Shown: in pieces, positions 6,382 through 13,187 of the stretch
How the letters are laid out: each line of letters begins with the position of its first letter
Numbering within the stretch: position 1 is the first letter of the stretch
IMG/VR virus record: IMGVR_UViG_3300047326_000043
Location: 1-32,477 of that record
Strand: one strand, 5' to 3'
DNA: 32,477 bases
Source: a virus
Made by a program: the position numbers and the translations under genes
Notes under the pieces: model-generated
Seen by the model: only the letters and a program-made list of their open reading frames with translations
Databases searched by the model: none
Told to the model about the DNA's origin: nothing

Positions 6382-6597
6382 ATGAGGAAAAAGACAGATA
6401 GGGGCTATAGGGAAAAAGCGCTGGTGCGGCTCGCCGCGGCGCATGAGTCGCATTGCATGGCCCTCCCGCACAGGCGAGAGTTGACCGGCCGTGAGCTGGT
6501 GGCGGCGGCCCTCGAGGCGCTAGACCGCTTAGCTATTGGGGCGGTCGAATTTCGGCGGCATGTGGAGTGCGCGATCGATGCGACGCAAGAGCGATAA
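6382..6597 (+). CDS. Small protein of unknown function, paralogue of next gene
   Basis: A 71-aa protein with an ATG start preceded by GGAGAAACGGAAA. It begins MRKKTDRGYREKALVRLAAA and is helical and basic at the N-terminus. The overlapping next gene starts MRRKSDKGCRAKAAAKWREA, so the two are tandem paralogues: both have an AH---C element around residues 18-25 and an ALEALD or ASLDAVD helix near the middle. It is the first gene after the strong promoter at 6195. I do not recognise a family. Confidence 0.65.
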   Translation: MRKKTDRGYREKALVRLAAAHESHCMALPHRRELTGRELVAAALEALDRLAIGAVEFRRHVECAIDATQER

Positions 6598-6775
6598 AGG
6601 GTGCCGGGCCAAGGCCGCCGCCAAGTGGCGTGAGGCACATGCGGCGTTTTGCCAAACGCGAGACGCTACCGCTGCGGTGGAGCTGATACGAGCTTCGCTT
6701 GACGCCGTCGATTGTGGCGTTCTTCACTGGGGAGATTTTTGTGTTTTTGCTGGCGAAGCTTTAACCTTTTGTTAA
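6578..6775 (+). CDS. Small protein of unknown function, second paralogue
   Basis: A 65-aa protein with an ATG at 6578 inside the 3' end of the previous gene (20-bp overlap) and GGAG ten bases upstream. It begins MRRKSDKGCRAKAAAKWREA, is related to the gene before it, and ends in a more hydrophobic Cys-containing tail (GDFCVFAGEALTFC). The TTAA-N7-TTAA promoter element overlaps its last codons. Function unknown. Confidence 0.6.
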   Translation: MRRKSDKGCRAKAAAKWREAHAAFCQTRDATAAVELIRASLDAVDCGVLHWGDFCVFAGEALTFC

Positions 6776-6807
6776 GAAGTTGGGTGTACGCTACAAAGAT
6801 CGAGAGA
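6761..6807 (+). promoter_or_regulatory. Promoter-like block with TTAA-N7-TTAA (copy 1)
   Basis: TTAA at 6761 and 6772 are separated by exactly 7 bp, the arrangement bound by the alphaproteobacterial regulator CtrA. The second TTAA opens a 36-bp block (TTAAGAAGTTG, GTACGCTACAAAGATCGA) that recurs at 7223-7258 with three differences. The block stands before the 6869 gene, with the hairpin element in between. Promoter activity and CtrA binding are inferred. Confidence 0.55.
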
Positions 6808-6809
6808 TA

Positions 6810-6849
6810 AAGAGACCGTAAGCGCCGATAGGCGCGCAGCGTGAGACAT
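6810..6849 (+). repeat. Dispersed hairpin element, copy f
   Basis: Plus-strand reading: AAGAGACCGTAAGCGCC-GATA-GGCGCGCAGCGTGAGACAT. It lies in the 5' leader of the 6869 gene and ends 19 bases before its ATG. It is in the same orientation as the gene it precedes, as with copies a, b and c. Confidence 0.7.
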
Positions 6850-6868
6850 CAGAAAGAAAGGTAATCCA

Positions 6869-7198
6869 ATGAGTGTTCATCTAACCCCGACCGGCCATGT
6901 CGTGCTAGTGTCCTCTTGGGGCCACGGCAAAGGCACACCCGCCAATGCGCGCCGCCCCGCTACGCTGATCGTCGACGATGGTGATGGCCACTATCAGCAG
7001 TGGAGGTACACCGGCACTCTAAACGATGCGCTGGTCACGCTGGCCCACCTAGAGAGGTCCATCCAAAGCGGCGATCGTGTTGCCCTCCGCGAAGGCAACG
7101 GCTATCGCGTCACTCGAGCTCCTGACGGTTTCTGGGTCGAGCAAGACGGTGAGTTTGTGCCTAACTTAGCCGATTATCCCAACGTGATCGCATTCTGA
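6869..7198 (+). CDS. Conserved-looking small phage protein, unknown function
   Basis: A 109-aa protein with an ATG preceded by AAAGG at 8 bases. It is rich in predicted beta strands (HVVLVSS, ATLIVDDG, QQWRYTG, YRVTRAP, GFWVEQDG), with a helical LNDALVTLAHLERSI in the middle, which suggests a compact alpha/beta domain. No catalytic motif is visible. It has its own promoter-like block and leader hairpin, so it is probably an independent early transcript. Confidence 0.65.
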   Translation: MSVHLTPTGHVVLVSSWGHGKGTPANARRPATLIVDDGDGHYQQWRYTGTLNDALVTLAHLERSIQSGDRVALREGNGYRVTRAPDGFWVEQDGEFVPNLADYPNVIAF

Positions 7199-7211
7199 AG
7201 CCGTGTGCGCA

Positions 7212-7258
7212 TTAACACTTTATTAAGAAGTTGCGGGTACGCTACAAAGATCGAAAGA
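7212..7258 (+). promoter_or_regulatory. Promoter-like block with TTAA-N7-TTAA (copy 2)
   Basis: TTAA at 7212 and 7223, again with a 7-bp gap, followed by the same 36-bp block as at 6772. Two upstream halves that differ (CCTTTTG against CACTTTA between the TTAA) with a conserved downstream half suggest a maintained promoter rather than recent copying. A leader with TGAGACATAGAAAGG follows, and the next gene starts at 7284. Confidence 0.55.
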
Positions 7259-7283
7259 GATGAGACATAGAAAGGTAAGACAA

Positions 7284-7493
7284 ATGAGCACGACAACCCT
7301 TAAAACCATCCACGATTGGATGCACGCGTTCAATCGCCAAGCTGCGCCGGGGAGCGAGTGCCGCGAGTGGCAAGAGTTTGTGGCGGAAAGCTACGCGCGG
7401 TACGGCATGGCACCGTGGGACGATCGCGCCGAAGACGTCGAGCCGTCACAGTCCTTTGTGGATCATTGGCTCGACAAGCTGAAGGGCGAGTGA
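7284..7493 (+). CDS. Small acidic protein of unknown function
   Basis: A 69-aa protein starting MSTTTLKTIHDWMHAFNRQA. The ATG at 7284 has AAAGG eight bases upstream and is preferred over an in-frame ATG at 7260 that falls in the conserved leader. It is acidic and helical with several Trp residues (WMHAF, WQEFV, APWDD, HWLDKL). It precedes the SprT-like gene by 7 bp and is probably co-transcribed with it. No family recognised. Confidence 0.6.
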   Translation: MSTTTLKTIHDWMHAFNRQAAPGSECREWQEFVAESYARYGMAPWDDRAEDVEPSQSFVDHWLDKLKGE

Positions 7494-7500
7494 GGCAAAG

Positions 7501-8169
7501 ATGAGCAACGAGAATATCACACGCGATACCTACACGCTTTTGAGTGAGGTATACGATCGTTATAACCGCGCGCTCTTTGATGGCCGCCTGCCGGACTGTC
7601 TCTTGACGTTGCGCGCCGGTCGCCGCTGCTATGGGTATTTCTCGCCGGGTAGGTTTGTGGCAGAGACCATCGCGGATGAGGAGCCCGAGAACGGCGGAGC
7701 GGTTCACGAAATAGCCCTAAACCCAGCCGGCTTCGCGCGCCCGTTGCTCGAGGTCTTTTCGACACTCGTCCACGAAATGGCACACTTGGAGCAGCAAGTG
7801 TATGGCAAGCCAAGCCGCAACGGCTACCACAACGCCCAATGGGGCACCTATATGGACCGCGTAGGGCTTACGCCGTCGCATGATGGTACTGCGACCGGCA
7901 AGCGGACCGGCCAGAACATGACGCACTACATTGTGCCCGGTGGCGCATTCGACACGCTCACGCGCATCATGTTAGCGTCCAGTGACTATTCGTTGCTGCG
8001 TGAGGTAGCGCAATGCGCCGCAAAGAAAAAGAGCAACAACAAGCTCACATATCAGTGCCCTTCGTGCGATGCAAAAGCCTGGGGTAAAGCCGGGTTGCGT
8101 ATTCTGTGTGAAGACTGTGATGCGCGCATGCAGTGCAGCGGCGAAGCGGAGGGCGATACCGATGACTAA
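7501..8169 (+). CDS. SprT-like zinc metalloprotease domain protein
   Basis: A 222-aa protein. The HExxH zinc motif HEMAH is at residues 91-95 and a third ligand is likely at H110 (GYHNAQW), matching the SprT/Spartan arrangement. Before it, YDRYNRALFDGRLPDC (residues 18-33) is the typical SprT opening helix and loop. A C-terminal zinc ribbon is formed by CPSC at 186-189 and CEDC at 203-206. Spartan-type proteases cut DNA-protein crosslinks, and phage SprT-like proteins are common but mostly unstudied. Its place among early genes suggests removal of DNA-bound host proteins. The family call is firm; the role is inferred. Confidence 0.85.
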   Translation: MSNENITRDTYTLLSEVYDRYNRALFDGRLPDCLLTLRAGRRCYGYFSPGRFVAETIADEEPENGGAVHEIALNPAGFARPLLEVFSTLVHEMAHLEQQVYGKPSRNGYHNAQWGTYMDRVGLTPSHDGTATGKRTGQNMTHYIVPGGAFDTLTRIMLASSDYSLLREVAQCAAKKKSNNKLTYQCPSCDAKAWGKAGLRILCEDCDARMQCSGEAEGDTDD

Positions 8170-8395
8170 GATGTTCACAAGCGATGGATTTGGGATTGAA
8201 GGATGGCTTACGAACGATGTAGAAGCGGCAACGCTTCTACGGGCCGCCGATGCGGCCTATTCAGAGGCACGCCTAGCCGCAATGCGTCTACCGTTAGCCG
8301 CGAAGGTCGAAGCGCTACGCGCCGCGAAACATGACTTGCTGGCCGCCTATGATGCGGCTCATTCTATTATCCGTGGGAGTGAGAGCAATGACTGA
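8162..8395 (+). CDS. Small Ala-rich helical protein, unknown
   Basis: A 77-aa protein starting MTKMFTSDGFGIEGWLTNDV. The ATG at 8162 overlaps the SprT stop by 8 bp and GGAGGG lies nine bases upstream. The remainder is Ala-rich with heptad-like helices (ATLLRAADAAYSEARLAAMR, then KVEALRAAKHDLLAAYDAAH), probably a helical bundle. No recognised family. Confidence 0.6.
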   Translation: MTKMFTSDGFGIEGWLTNDVEAATLLRAADAAYSEARLAAMRLPLAAKVEALRAAKHDLLAAYDAAHSIIRGSESND

Positions 8396-8789
8396 TTACC
8401 GGGAACGCCTGAACTATCGCCCGTCGGCACGCGAGTTAGATAGCGGCGATTGGTTGACGGCCAAACAAGCCGCATGCATCGATGAAACACGCTTGCGTGA
8501 CTTCGGCCTAGTGCTTGTGCCGATCTGCCAAGATTTGTTTGTCGCGACGCCTATCGCGACGCGCGAGCGTATCGAGGCGTACTTAGGTGAGCGCTACGTC
8601 CTTAATACCGCGCCTAGTGGTCACGCCGTCACGGTTTTGCGCGAGTGCGACGATCACGAAAGCGAACACTTGAGGGACCCTGATATGGAACCCAGCTTTG
8701 TTATTCAGGCGGATGACGGCTGGACTGGTATCGCCGACATGAGCGAATTAGGAGCGCTAGCCTCAAACACCGAAAGGAACCGATCATGA
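8388..8789 (+). CDS. Hypothetical phage protein
   Basis: A 133-aa protein with an ATG start overlapping the previous stop by 8 bp and GGGAGTGAGAG upstream. It begins MTDYRERLNYRPSARELDSG. A segment DSGDWLTAKQAACIDETRLR (residues 17-36) could be a helix-turn-helix-like helical pair; after it the chain is mixed alpha/beta with an acidic loop DDHESEH. No catalytic motif is seen and function is unknown. Confidence 0.6.
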   Translation: MTDYRERLNYRPSARELDSGDWLTAKQAACIDETRLRDFGLVLVPICQDLFVATPIATRERIEAYLGERYVLNTAPSGHAVTVLRECDDHESEHLRDPDMEPSFVIQADDGWTGIADMSELGALASNTERNRS

Positions 8790-8980
8790 TTATGACTGAG
8801 AGCGCCGATAGACGCGCGACGTGGAGCTTCGACGTGATCAATGGTGGCTTAGGCCACGACGACAAAGACTTAGCGATACGCCAGTACCGCCTCACGCGCG
8901 AACGCATTAAACCACGCTTGCGCGTGGTGCAGCCCATGTGCGTTGTTGTGCCGTACCTCACAAAAGAAAGGAGCATGTGA
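8786..8980 (+). CDS. Small basic protein, unknown
   Basis: A 64-aa protein with an ATG at 8786 preceded by AAAGGAAC; it shares ATGA with the previous stop, and an alternative ATG lies two codons in. It contains a basic stretch IRQYRLTRERIKPRLRVVQP. Its stop overlaps the start of the next membrane protein. No family recognised. Confidence 0.55.
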   Translation: MIMTESADRRATWSFDVINGGLGHDDKDLAIRQYRLTRERIKPRLRVVQPMCVVVPYLTKERSM

Positions 8981-9246
8981 TGAATAAGCTCACTAAGCAA
9001 ATTCTGACCGTTGCTGGATGCTGTATCGCCATTGAGCTGGCAGATGAGGCCGCCAGGACGCTGCTTATCATGCGCCCGCTCGGTTATGTTTTCGACGTGA
9101 TAACGTTGATCATCTTTGGCGTCGGCGTATGGGGCGCGTTCTATCTATCGGCGAAGTCATGGCGCGGCGATCCACTGGCGGGCGCGATCATGTGCGCTGG
9201 TATGGGCTTTGTAGGCTTCATCATCGGTCAAGCGCTATGGGGCTGA
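8980..9246 (+). CDS. Small membrane protein, two or three TM segments
   Basis: An 88-aa protein starting MNKLTKQILTVAGCC, with AAAGGAG upstream. Hydrophobic segments lie at about residues 5-17, 36-58 (VFDVITLIIFGVGVWGAFYL) and 68-86 (AGAIMCAGMGFVGFIIGQAL). The first of four consecutive tiny membrane or helical proteins joined by overlapping starts and stops. A role in superinfection exclusion or membrane takeover is possible but unsupported. Confidence 0.6.
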   Translation: MNKLTKQILTVAGCCIAIELADEAARTLLIMRPLGYVFDVITLIIFGVGVWGAFYLSAKSWRGDPLAGAIMCAGMGFVGFIIGQALWG

Positions 9247-9371
9247 ACCGCGGTGACGTAGGCGAAATGCTATCGGACCTTGGCGTTGTCCTGGGGCTTC
9301 TGCTCTTGGCGCTCGTTGGGAGTGTGGTAGCTATGGCGTTGGTTCTAACCATTGGAGCGCTCTTGCTATGA
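9237..9371 (+). CDS. 44-aa single-pass membrane microprotein
   Basis: The ATG at 9237 lies within the last codons of the previous gene. After the short polar head MGLNRGDVGEMLSDL comes one long hydrophobic helix (VVLGLLLLALVGSVVAMALV). No clear ribosome site is seen, so translation is probably coupled to the upstream gene. Confidence 0.5.
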   Translation: MGLNRGDVGEMLSDLGVVLGLLLLALVGSVVAMALVLTIGALLL

Positions 9372-9478
9372 TACCTCGTTATTATATCTCGGACACACTA
9401 CTCAATATCGGCGCGATCCTTGTGCAGCTTGTGATCTTCACTCTGGCTTTCGCCGCGTTGGCATGTGTGATGTTATGA
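9368..9478 (+). CDS. 36-aa membrane microprotein (paralogue 1)
   Basis: The ATG shares ATGA with the previous stop. The peptide begins MIPRYYISDTLLNIGAILVQ and has one hydrophobic helix. The same design returns at 9722 as MRPRYYLSDTILVQLAILVQ, also 36 aa, showing that PRYY-SDT and the membrane helix are conserved between the two. That conservation between two copies argues that both are real genes despite their size. Confidence 0.6.
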   Translation: MIPRYYISDTLLNIGAILVQLVIFTLAFAALACVML

Positions 9479-9702
9479 GTGACGTGCCGCATATCATAGC
9501 GCAGTTGAAGAGCTTGCGCGAAGCTATGCACTATGCGATAGCTGAGCCTGATATCGCATGCTTAGGCGTGCTATGGGATAAGCCCCCGCCGGCGTCGCGC
9601 GCCTTGCGCGGCCTCGCGTATTTAAATACCGCGATCGTCTTACTGGCCGCGTATGAAAAACTGAGCAATGAGGCCGCCAGCGCCGCGAGGCGCGAAGCGT
9701 GA
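9475..9702 (+). CDS. Small helical protein, unknown
   Basis: A 75-aa protein whose ATG shares ATGA with the stop of the preceding microprotein. It begins MSDVPHIIAQLKSLREAMHY and looks all-helical. The last codons (AASAARREA) are encoded by dispersed hairpin element copy g, so the element reads through into the gene's 3' end. No family recognised. Confidence 0.55.
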   Translation: MSDVPHIIAQLKSLREAMHYAIAEPDIACLGVLWDKPPPASRALRGLAYLNTAIVLLAAYEKLSNEAASAARREA

Positions 9703-9709
9703 GACATAG
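9676..9709 (+). repeat. Dispersed hairpin element, copy g
   Basis: Plus-strand reading: GCCAGCGCC-GCGA-GGCGCGAAGCGTGAGACATAG. It overlaps the end of the 75-aa gene and precedes the second 36-aa microprotein by 12 bases. Downstream AGAAAGG gives that gene its ribosome site, as it does after copy f and at 7261. Confidence 0.65.
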
Positions 9710-9721
9710 AAAGGGAAGCAT

Positions 9722-9832
9722 ATGAGACCTCGTTATTATCTCTCAGATACGATCCTAGTGCAGCTTGCGATCCTAGTGCAGCTTGCGATCCTCACGCTGG
9801 CTTTGGCCGCGCTGGCATACGTGATGCCATGA
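9722..9832 (+). CDS. 36-aa membrane microprotein (paralogue 2)
   Basis: Starts MRPRYYLSDTILVQLAILVQ, related to the gene at 9368. The ATG has AAAGGGAAG upstream. The coding DNA holds an 18-bp tandem duplication (ATCCTAGTGCAGCTTGCG twice, near 9751-9786), which repeats ILVQLA inside the membrane helix; length is nonetheless the same 36 aa because the unit replaces other sequence in paralogue 1. Confidence 0.6.
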   Translation: MRPRYYLSDTILVQLAILVQLAILTLALAALAYVMP

Positions 9833-9865
9833 ATAATACGAAAGACCTAACGAAAGGAACCTGAA

Positions 9866-11224
9866 ATGCCAAATAAATGGATTGTACAAAATGGTGAGCT
9901 TGCGTGGTATGGCGAACGGTTTGTTTTTGATACCATCAGCATGGCGCGCTGGTATGGCCAGCCAGTGCCCATTATCTATCACGCTTGGGAAGAGCGCGAA
10001 ACCAGGCGCATGCAGGACGAGTATGATTTGGTCGCGTGGAAGGATTGCCTGTTCTGGCAGCAAGGCTACGAGCGGCGTGCCGGGCATTACGTGCATGTTA
10101 GCAAACAGGACCTTAGCAAGTTAGCCTATACCGAGAACATGAGCAAAGGCGAGCGCGATATCCAAACGCAGATATCGCCCGGTCGATACCTGAAAAAGTT
10201 TTATGGCGATGTTTTGAGCGACGTGGAGATTGGCGCATTCGTCGCGATGCACAAAACTAAATATTGTGCGCCTCCACCCAAAGAGGTTGAAGTCTTATTT
10301 GCCTCTACAGCGGATGAGATTGAGGACATCTATCTAAGCGGTCCTGCGAGCTGCATGTCCAAAGAGGTCGAGCACTACCGCAGCAGCGTACATCCGGTTC
10401 GCGTCTATGGCGATAGCGATCTTAAGCTAGCGTACTACGTCGAGGGCTCAGTAGTTCAGGCGCGTTGCCTGGTGCGCCCTGACACAAAAGCCTACGGACG
10501 CACTTATTATCGAGTGCCGGCGAACGAAGCGCGCTTGCGCGTGGCGCTCGAGAAGATGGGCTTTACCCATTATCGAATCGGCAAGGGGTTCAATGGCGCC
10601 CACATTCGTTGCATTCGTGACCTTGACCATATCGTCGGACCCTACATCGATGGGGAGTGCGATAGGGGTGAAGTTGTCGTGCGCAATGGCGCCCAAATGA
10701 TCAAGCTTGGCAAACATGGCGATATCCATTTCAGCGAGACGACCGGCTTTGCCAAGACGGACGAGGATGACGACAATAGCGTTGAGTGTCCTGACTGCGA
10801 TGGGTGGTTCGATCCTGATCACATGACAGAGGTTCACATGTACCGGGGAACGCAGAGCGTCTGCCGGGATTGCCTGCATACTAACTATTTTCGATGCTCA
10901 GCGACCTATGAATGGTACGCAAACGAGTATTATACATGCGTCGACATCGACGGCTCAGATTACTGCTTCGAAGCCAACGAGGATGATATCTCCTTCTGTG
11001 GTTTTACAGAGGAATACTATTGGGCAAGCGACGCTGTCCGGGTCTATCAGGACCTAGAGCAATCCGATTACGTGTGCGCAAGCCCTGATATCGAGCATGG
11101 CCAGCATGGCGTGATCTATGATGAGGCGACAAACGCCTATTATGTGGCAGCGGTGCAAGCCGATATCGATGCGCGGGATAGCTTAGATGAAGAGGAGGTC
11201 GCTGAAAATGACGTTGCAGCTTAA
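9866..11224 (+). CDS. 452-aa Cys-containing phage protein, unknown
   Basis: A well-formed gene with AAAGGAACC before the ATG. The first third is Trp/Tyr-rich. A motif SGPASCM at residues 158-164, followed by HPVRVYGDSDLKLAYYVEG, looks like the core of a large-phage protein family I have met only as hypothetical. Two CxxC pairs, C308/C311 and C333/C336, plus C344 could bind zinc. The C-terminal 100 residues are very acidic and aromatic (DYCFEANEDDISFCGFTEEY), ending DSLDEEEVAENDVAA, which might mimic nucleic acid. Function is not known. It overlaps the peptidase gene downstream by 17 bp and probably forms one transcript with it. Confidence 0.75.
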   Translation: MPNKWIVQNGELAWYGERFVFDTISMARWYGQPVPIIYHAWEERETRRMQDEYDLVAWKDCLFWQQGYERRAGHYVHVSKQDLSKLAYTENMSKGERDIQTQISPGRYLKKFYGDVLSDVEIGAFVAMHKTKYCAPPPKEVEVLFASTADEIEDIYLSGPASCMSKEVEHYRSSVHPVRVYGDSDLKLAYYVEGSVVQARCLVRPDTKAYGRTYYRVPANEARLRVALEKMGFTHYRIGKGFNGAHIRCIRDLDHIVGPYIDGECDRGEVVVRNGAQMIKLGKHGDIHFSETTGFAKTDEDDDNSVECPDCDGWFDPDHMTEVHMYRGTQSVCRDCLHTNYFRCSATYEWYANEYYTCVDIDGSDYCFEANEDDISFCGFTEEYYWASDAVRVYQDLEQSDYVCASPDIEHGQHGVIYDEATNAYYVAAVQADIDARDSLDEEEVAENDVAA

Positions 11225-12122
11225 GACGAAAGCGTGGGAGGACCTACGTGATATCCTACGATGGGGCCGGCCCGCCGGCTCCGCATTGGAGCAACGTTTC
11301 TGCGAGGCTGTGATCGAGCCGACAGGCGCAACGGCGGACGCGTTCGGAAACTACTGGCTCGACGTTCTCACTCCGGAAGATGAGCACTCGCCCGTCATGT
11401 GGTCATGCCATACCGATACCGTGCACTCTAAGCCTATCAAAGCCGCGGTGCAGTATGACGGGCGATATCTGGAGCTGCATCCCAACTCGAGCGCTTCCTG
11501 CCTAGGCGCTGACTGTGGCACGGGTATCTGGATCATGCTTGAAATGATCAAAGCGCAGGTCCCCGGCCTTTACATATTCCACCGCGCCGAGGAAGTCGGA
11601 TGCCAAGGTTCGCGATGGATACGTGACCACGCGGCGGCGAGCCTCGAAGGTATCAAGTTTGCGATTGCCTTCGATCGCAAAGGTAACGATAGTATTATCA
11701 CTCATCAGGCGTCGGGGCGAACATGCTCTGAGAAGTTTGCGCGCTCGCTCATGCCATTTTTGCCCGGCTATAAGCTGGACCCGACCGGCATGTACACGGA
11801 CACGGACACTTATGCTGATCTTATCCCGGAATGCACGAACCTAAGCGTCGGGTATGAGATGGCGCATTCGTCAGCCGAGCGTCAAGACGTGCTGCACGCT
11901 TCGCGATTGTTAGACTACGTCAAGCAAATCGACCAGTCCAAGCTCATCGTCGATCGCGATCCGACCGTGGCCGCGTTCGATCGTTACGGCTGGAGCACAT
12001 GGGATGAGCCTACGGACCTGGAGGGCTGGGTCCGCGCCAATCCCGGGGCCGCAGCGGCAATTCTCGAAGACATAGGTTTCGATTTTCGCGAGTGCACGCG
12101 TTTGTGGGGTCCCTGCTCATGA
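11208..12122 (+). CDS. M20/M28-like zinc metallopeptidase
   Basis: A 304-aa protein starting MTLQLKTKAWEDLRDILRWG, with GAGGAGG nine bases upstream. Ligand motifs of the M20/M28/M42 di-zinc hydrolase fold are visible in order: CHTDTVH (H68, D70), LGADCGTG (D102), FHRAEEVGCQGS (E128 as general base, E129 as ligand), AFDRKG (D156), and AHSSAERQDVLH (H220 or H230). The dimerisation domain of M20 enzymes is absent, so it is closer in length to M28/M42-type aminopeptidases. The substrate is unknown; such enzymes remove N-terminal or acyl groups and are rare on phages. It overlaps both neighbours. Confidence 0.8.
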   Translation: MTLQLKTKAWEDLRDILRWGRPAGSALEQRFCEAVIEPTGATADAFGNYWLDVLTPEDEHSPVMWSCHTDTVHSKPIKAAVQYDGRYLELHPNSSASCLGADCGTGIWIMLEMIKAQVPGLYIFHRAEEVGCQGSRWIRDHAAASLEGIKFAIAFDRKGNDSIITHQASGRTCSEKFARSLMPFLPGYKLDPTGMYTDTDTYADLIPECTNLSVGYEMAHSSAERQDVLHASRLLDYVKQIDQSKLIVDRDPTVAAFDRYGWSTWDEPTDLEGWVRANPGAAAAILEDIGFDFRECTRLWGPCS

Positions 12123-12475
12123 TCTACGACATTGCGATGCAGTGGGTTGCCGCGCTACGCTCCAAACGATGGAAGCAAACGCAGGGCACCCTGAAAGACG
12201 AGCACGGCAATTGCTGCCTTGGCGTGCTTTGTGAAGTACTCAACAAAAGATACGTGCTGCGCGTCTACGATGGTAAATATGAATTTGATGGCTCCACCGC
12301 GACGTTGCCTCATGACGTGCGGCAGCGCGCGCAGATAAAGACAGGCGAGGCCGCGCCGTTCCGGCGCGTCACGATCGACGGTGCGACTTTTTATTCACTT
12401 GCCGACGCTAATGACGGCGGGTGCACGTTCGAGCAGATCGCCGATTGGATCGAAGAGCACTGGGAGGAACTATGA
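12119..12475 (+). CDS. CCLGV-family phage protein, copy 1
   Basis: A 118-aa protein whose start shares ATGA with the peptidase stop. The motif W-AALRSKRWKQTQGTL, then GNCCLGVLCEV and a C-terminal SLADANDGGCTFEQIADWIE, marks a family common in phages and described only as hypothetical. Copies 2 and 3 follow directly. The paired cysteines in CCLGVLC suggest a metal site. This copy is the most divergent of the three. Confidence 0.7.
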   Translation: MIYDIAMQWVAALRSKRWKQTQGTLKDEHGNCCLGVLCEVLNKRYVLRVYDGKYEFDGSTATLPHDVRQRAQIKTGEAAPFRRVTIDGATFYSLADANDGGCTFEQIADWIEEHWEEL

Positions 12476-12831
12476 ACGAAGCAGCAATGAAGCTCTGGGT
12501 TAAGGGTTTGCGGTCTGGCCTGTACACGCAAGGCAAACAGGCCCTATTGACTCTCGAAGGCGACTTCTGTTGTCTTGGCGTCGCCTGCCACATGTTAGGC
12601 GACGTGCCTGAGAAAGAACGGTATGCCTATTCTTTCTCGCTTGACTCGGGCGGCTTGCCGGAGTCGGTGCGCAGAGCGCTTGATATGTTCGATCATTTCG
12701 GCGGTCGCAGGGACGGCAAAGAGATCGAGATTGGCGGCTCGCTCTATTTCTCCCTGGCGGATGCCAATGACATGGGGCGCACATTCGAGGAAATCGCCGA
12801 CTATGTCGAGGCTAATTGGAGGTTCCTATGA
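12472..12831 (+). CDS. CCLGV-family phage protein, copy 2
   Basis: A 119-aa protein with an ATGA overlap with copy 1. It contains LWVKGLRSGLYTQGKQALLT at residues 7-26, then GDFCCLGVACHM, and ends SLADANDMGRTFEEIADYVE. It is much closer to copy 3 than to copy 1: the DNA over KGLRSGL is nearly identical, showing a recent duplication. Confidence 0.7.
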   Translation: MNEAAMKLWVKGLRSGLYTQGKQALLTLEGDFCCLGVACHMLGDVPEKERYAYSFSLDSGGLPESVRRALDMFDHFGGRRDGKEIEIGGSLYFSLADANDMGRTFEEIADYVEANWRFL

Positions 12832-13187
12832 AGAAAGAAGCAATGGAGTTGTGGGTTAAGGGGTTGCGGTCTGGCCTGCTTACGCAAGGCAAGTGCTCCC
12901 TTCTGAGCATCGAAGGCGACTTTTGCTGTCTTGGCGTCGCTTGCTACATGACCGGACGCGTGCCTGAGAAAGTGCAGGTCGGCTATGCCTTCGAGGGCGC
13001 TACCCAGTTCATCCCTCCCTCGATCCGGAATGAGCTAGGTATGTTCAGCCCTGGGGGACACCGTAGGGACCTCATGCCGATTGCCCTCGGAGAAACCAGA
13101 TATAACAACTTGGCGGGCGCCAATGATGCGGGATGCACGTTCGCGCAGATCGCCGACTATATCGAAGCCAACTGGGAGGCCCTATGA
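12828..13187 (+). CDS. CCLGV-family phage protein, copy 3
   Basis: A 119-aa protein with an ATGA overlap with copy 2. It contains LWVKGLRSGLLTQGKCSLLS, then GDFCCLGVACYM, and ends AGANDAGCTFAQIADYIEAN. The middle third (residues 55-90) differs strongly from copy 2 although the ends are conserved, so the central loop is the variable part of the family here. Confidence 0.7.
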   Translation: MKKEAMELWVKGLRSGLLTQGKCSLLSIEGDFCCLGVACYMTGRVPEKVQVGYAFEGATQFIPPSIRNELGMFSPGGHRRDLMPIALGETRYNNLAGANDAGCTFAQIADYIEANWEAL

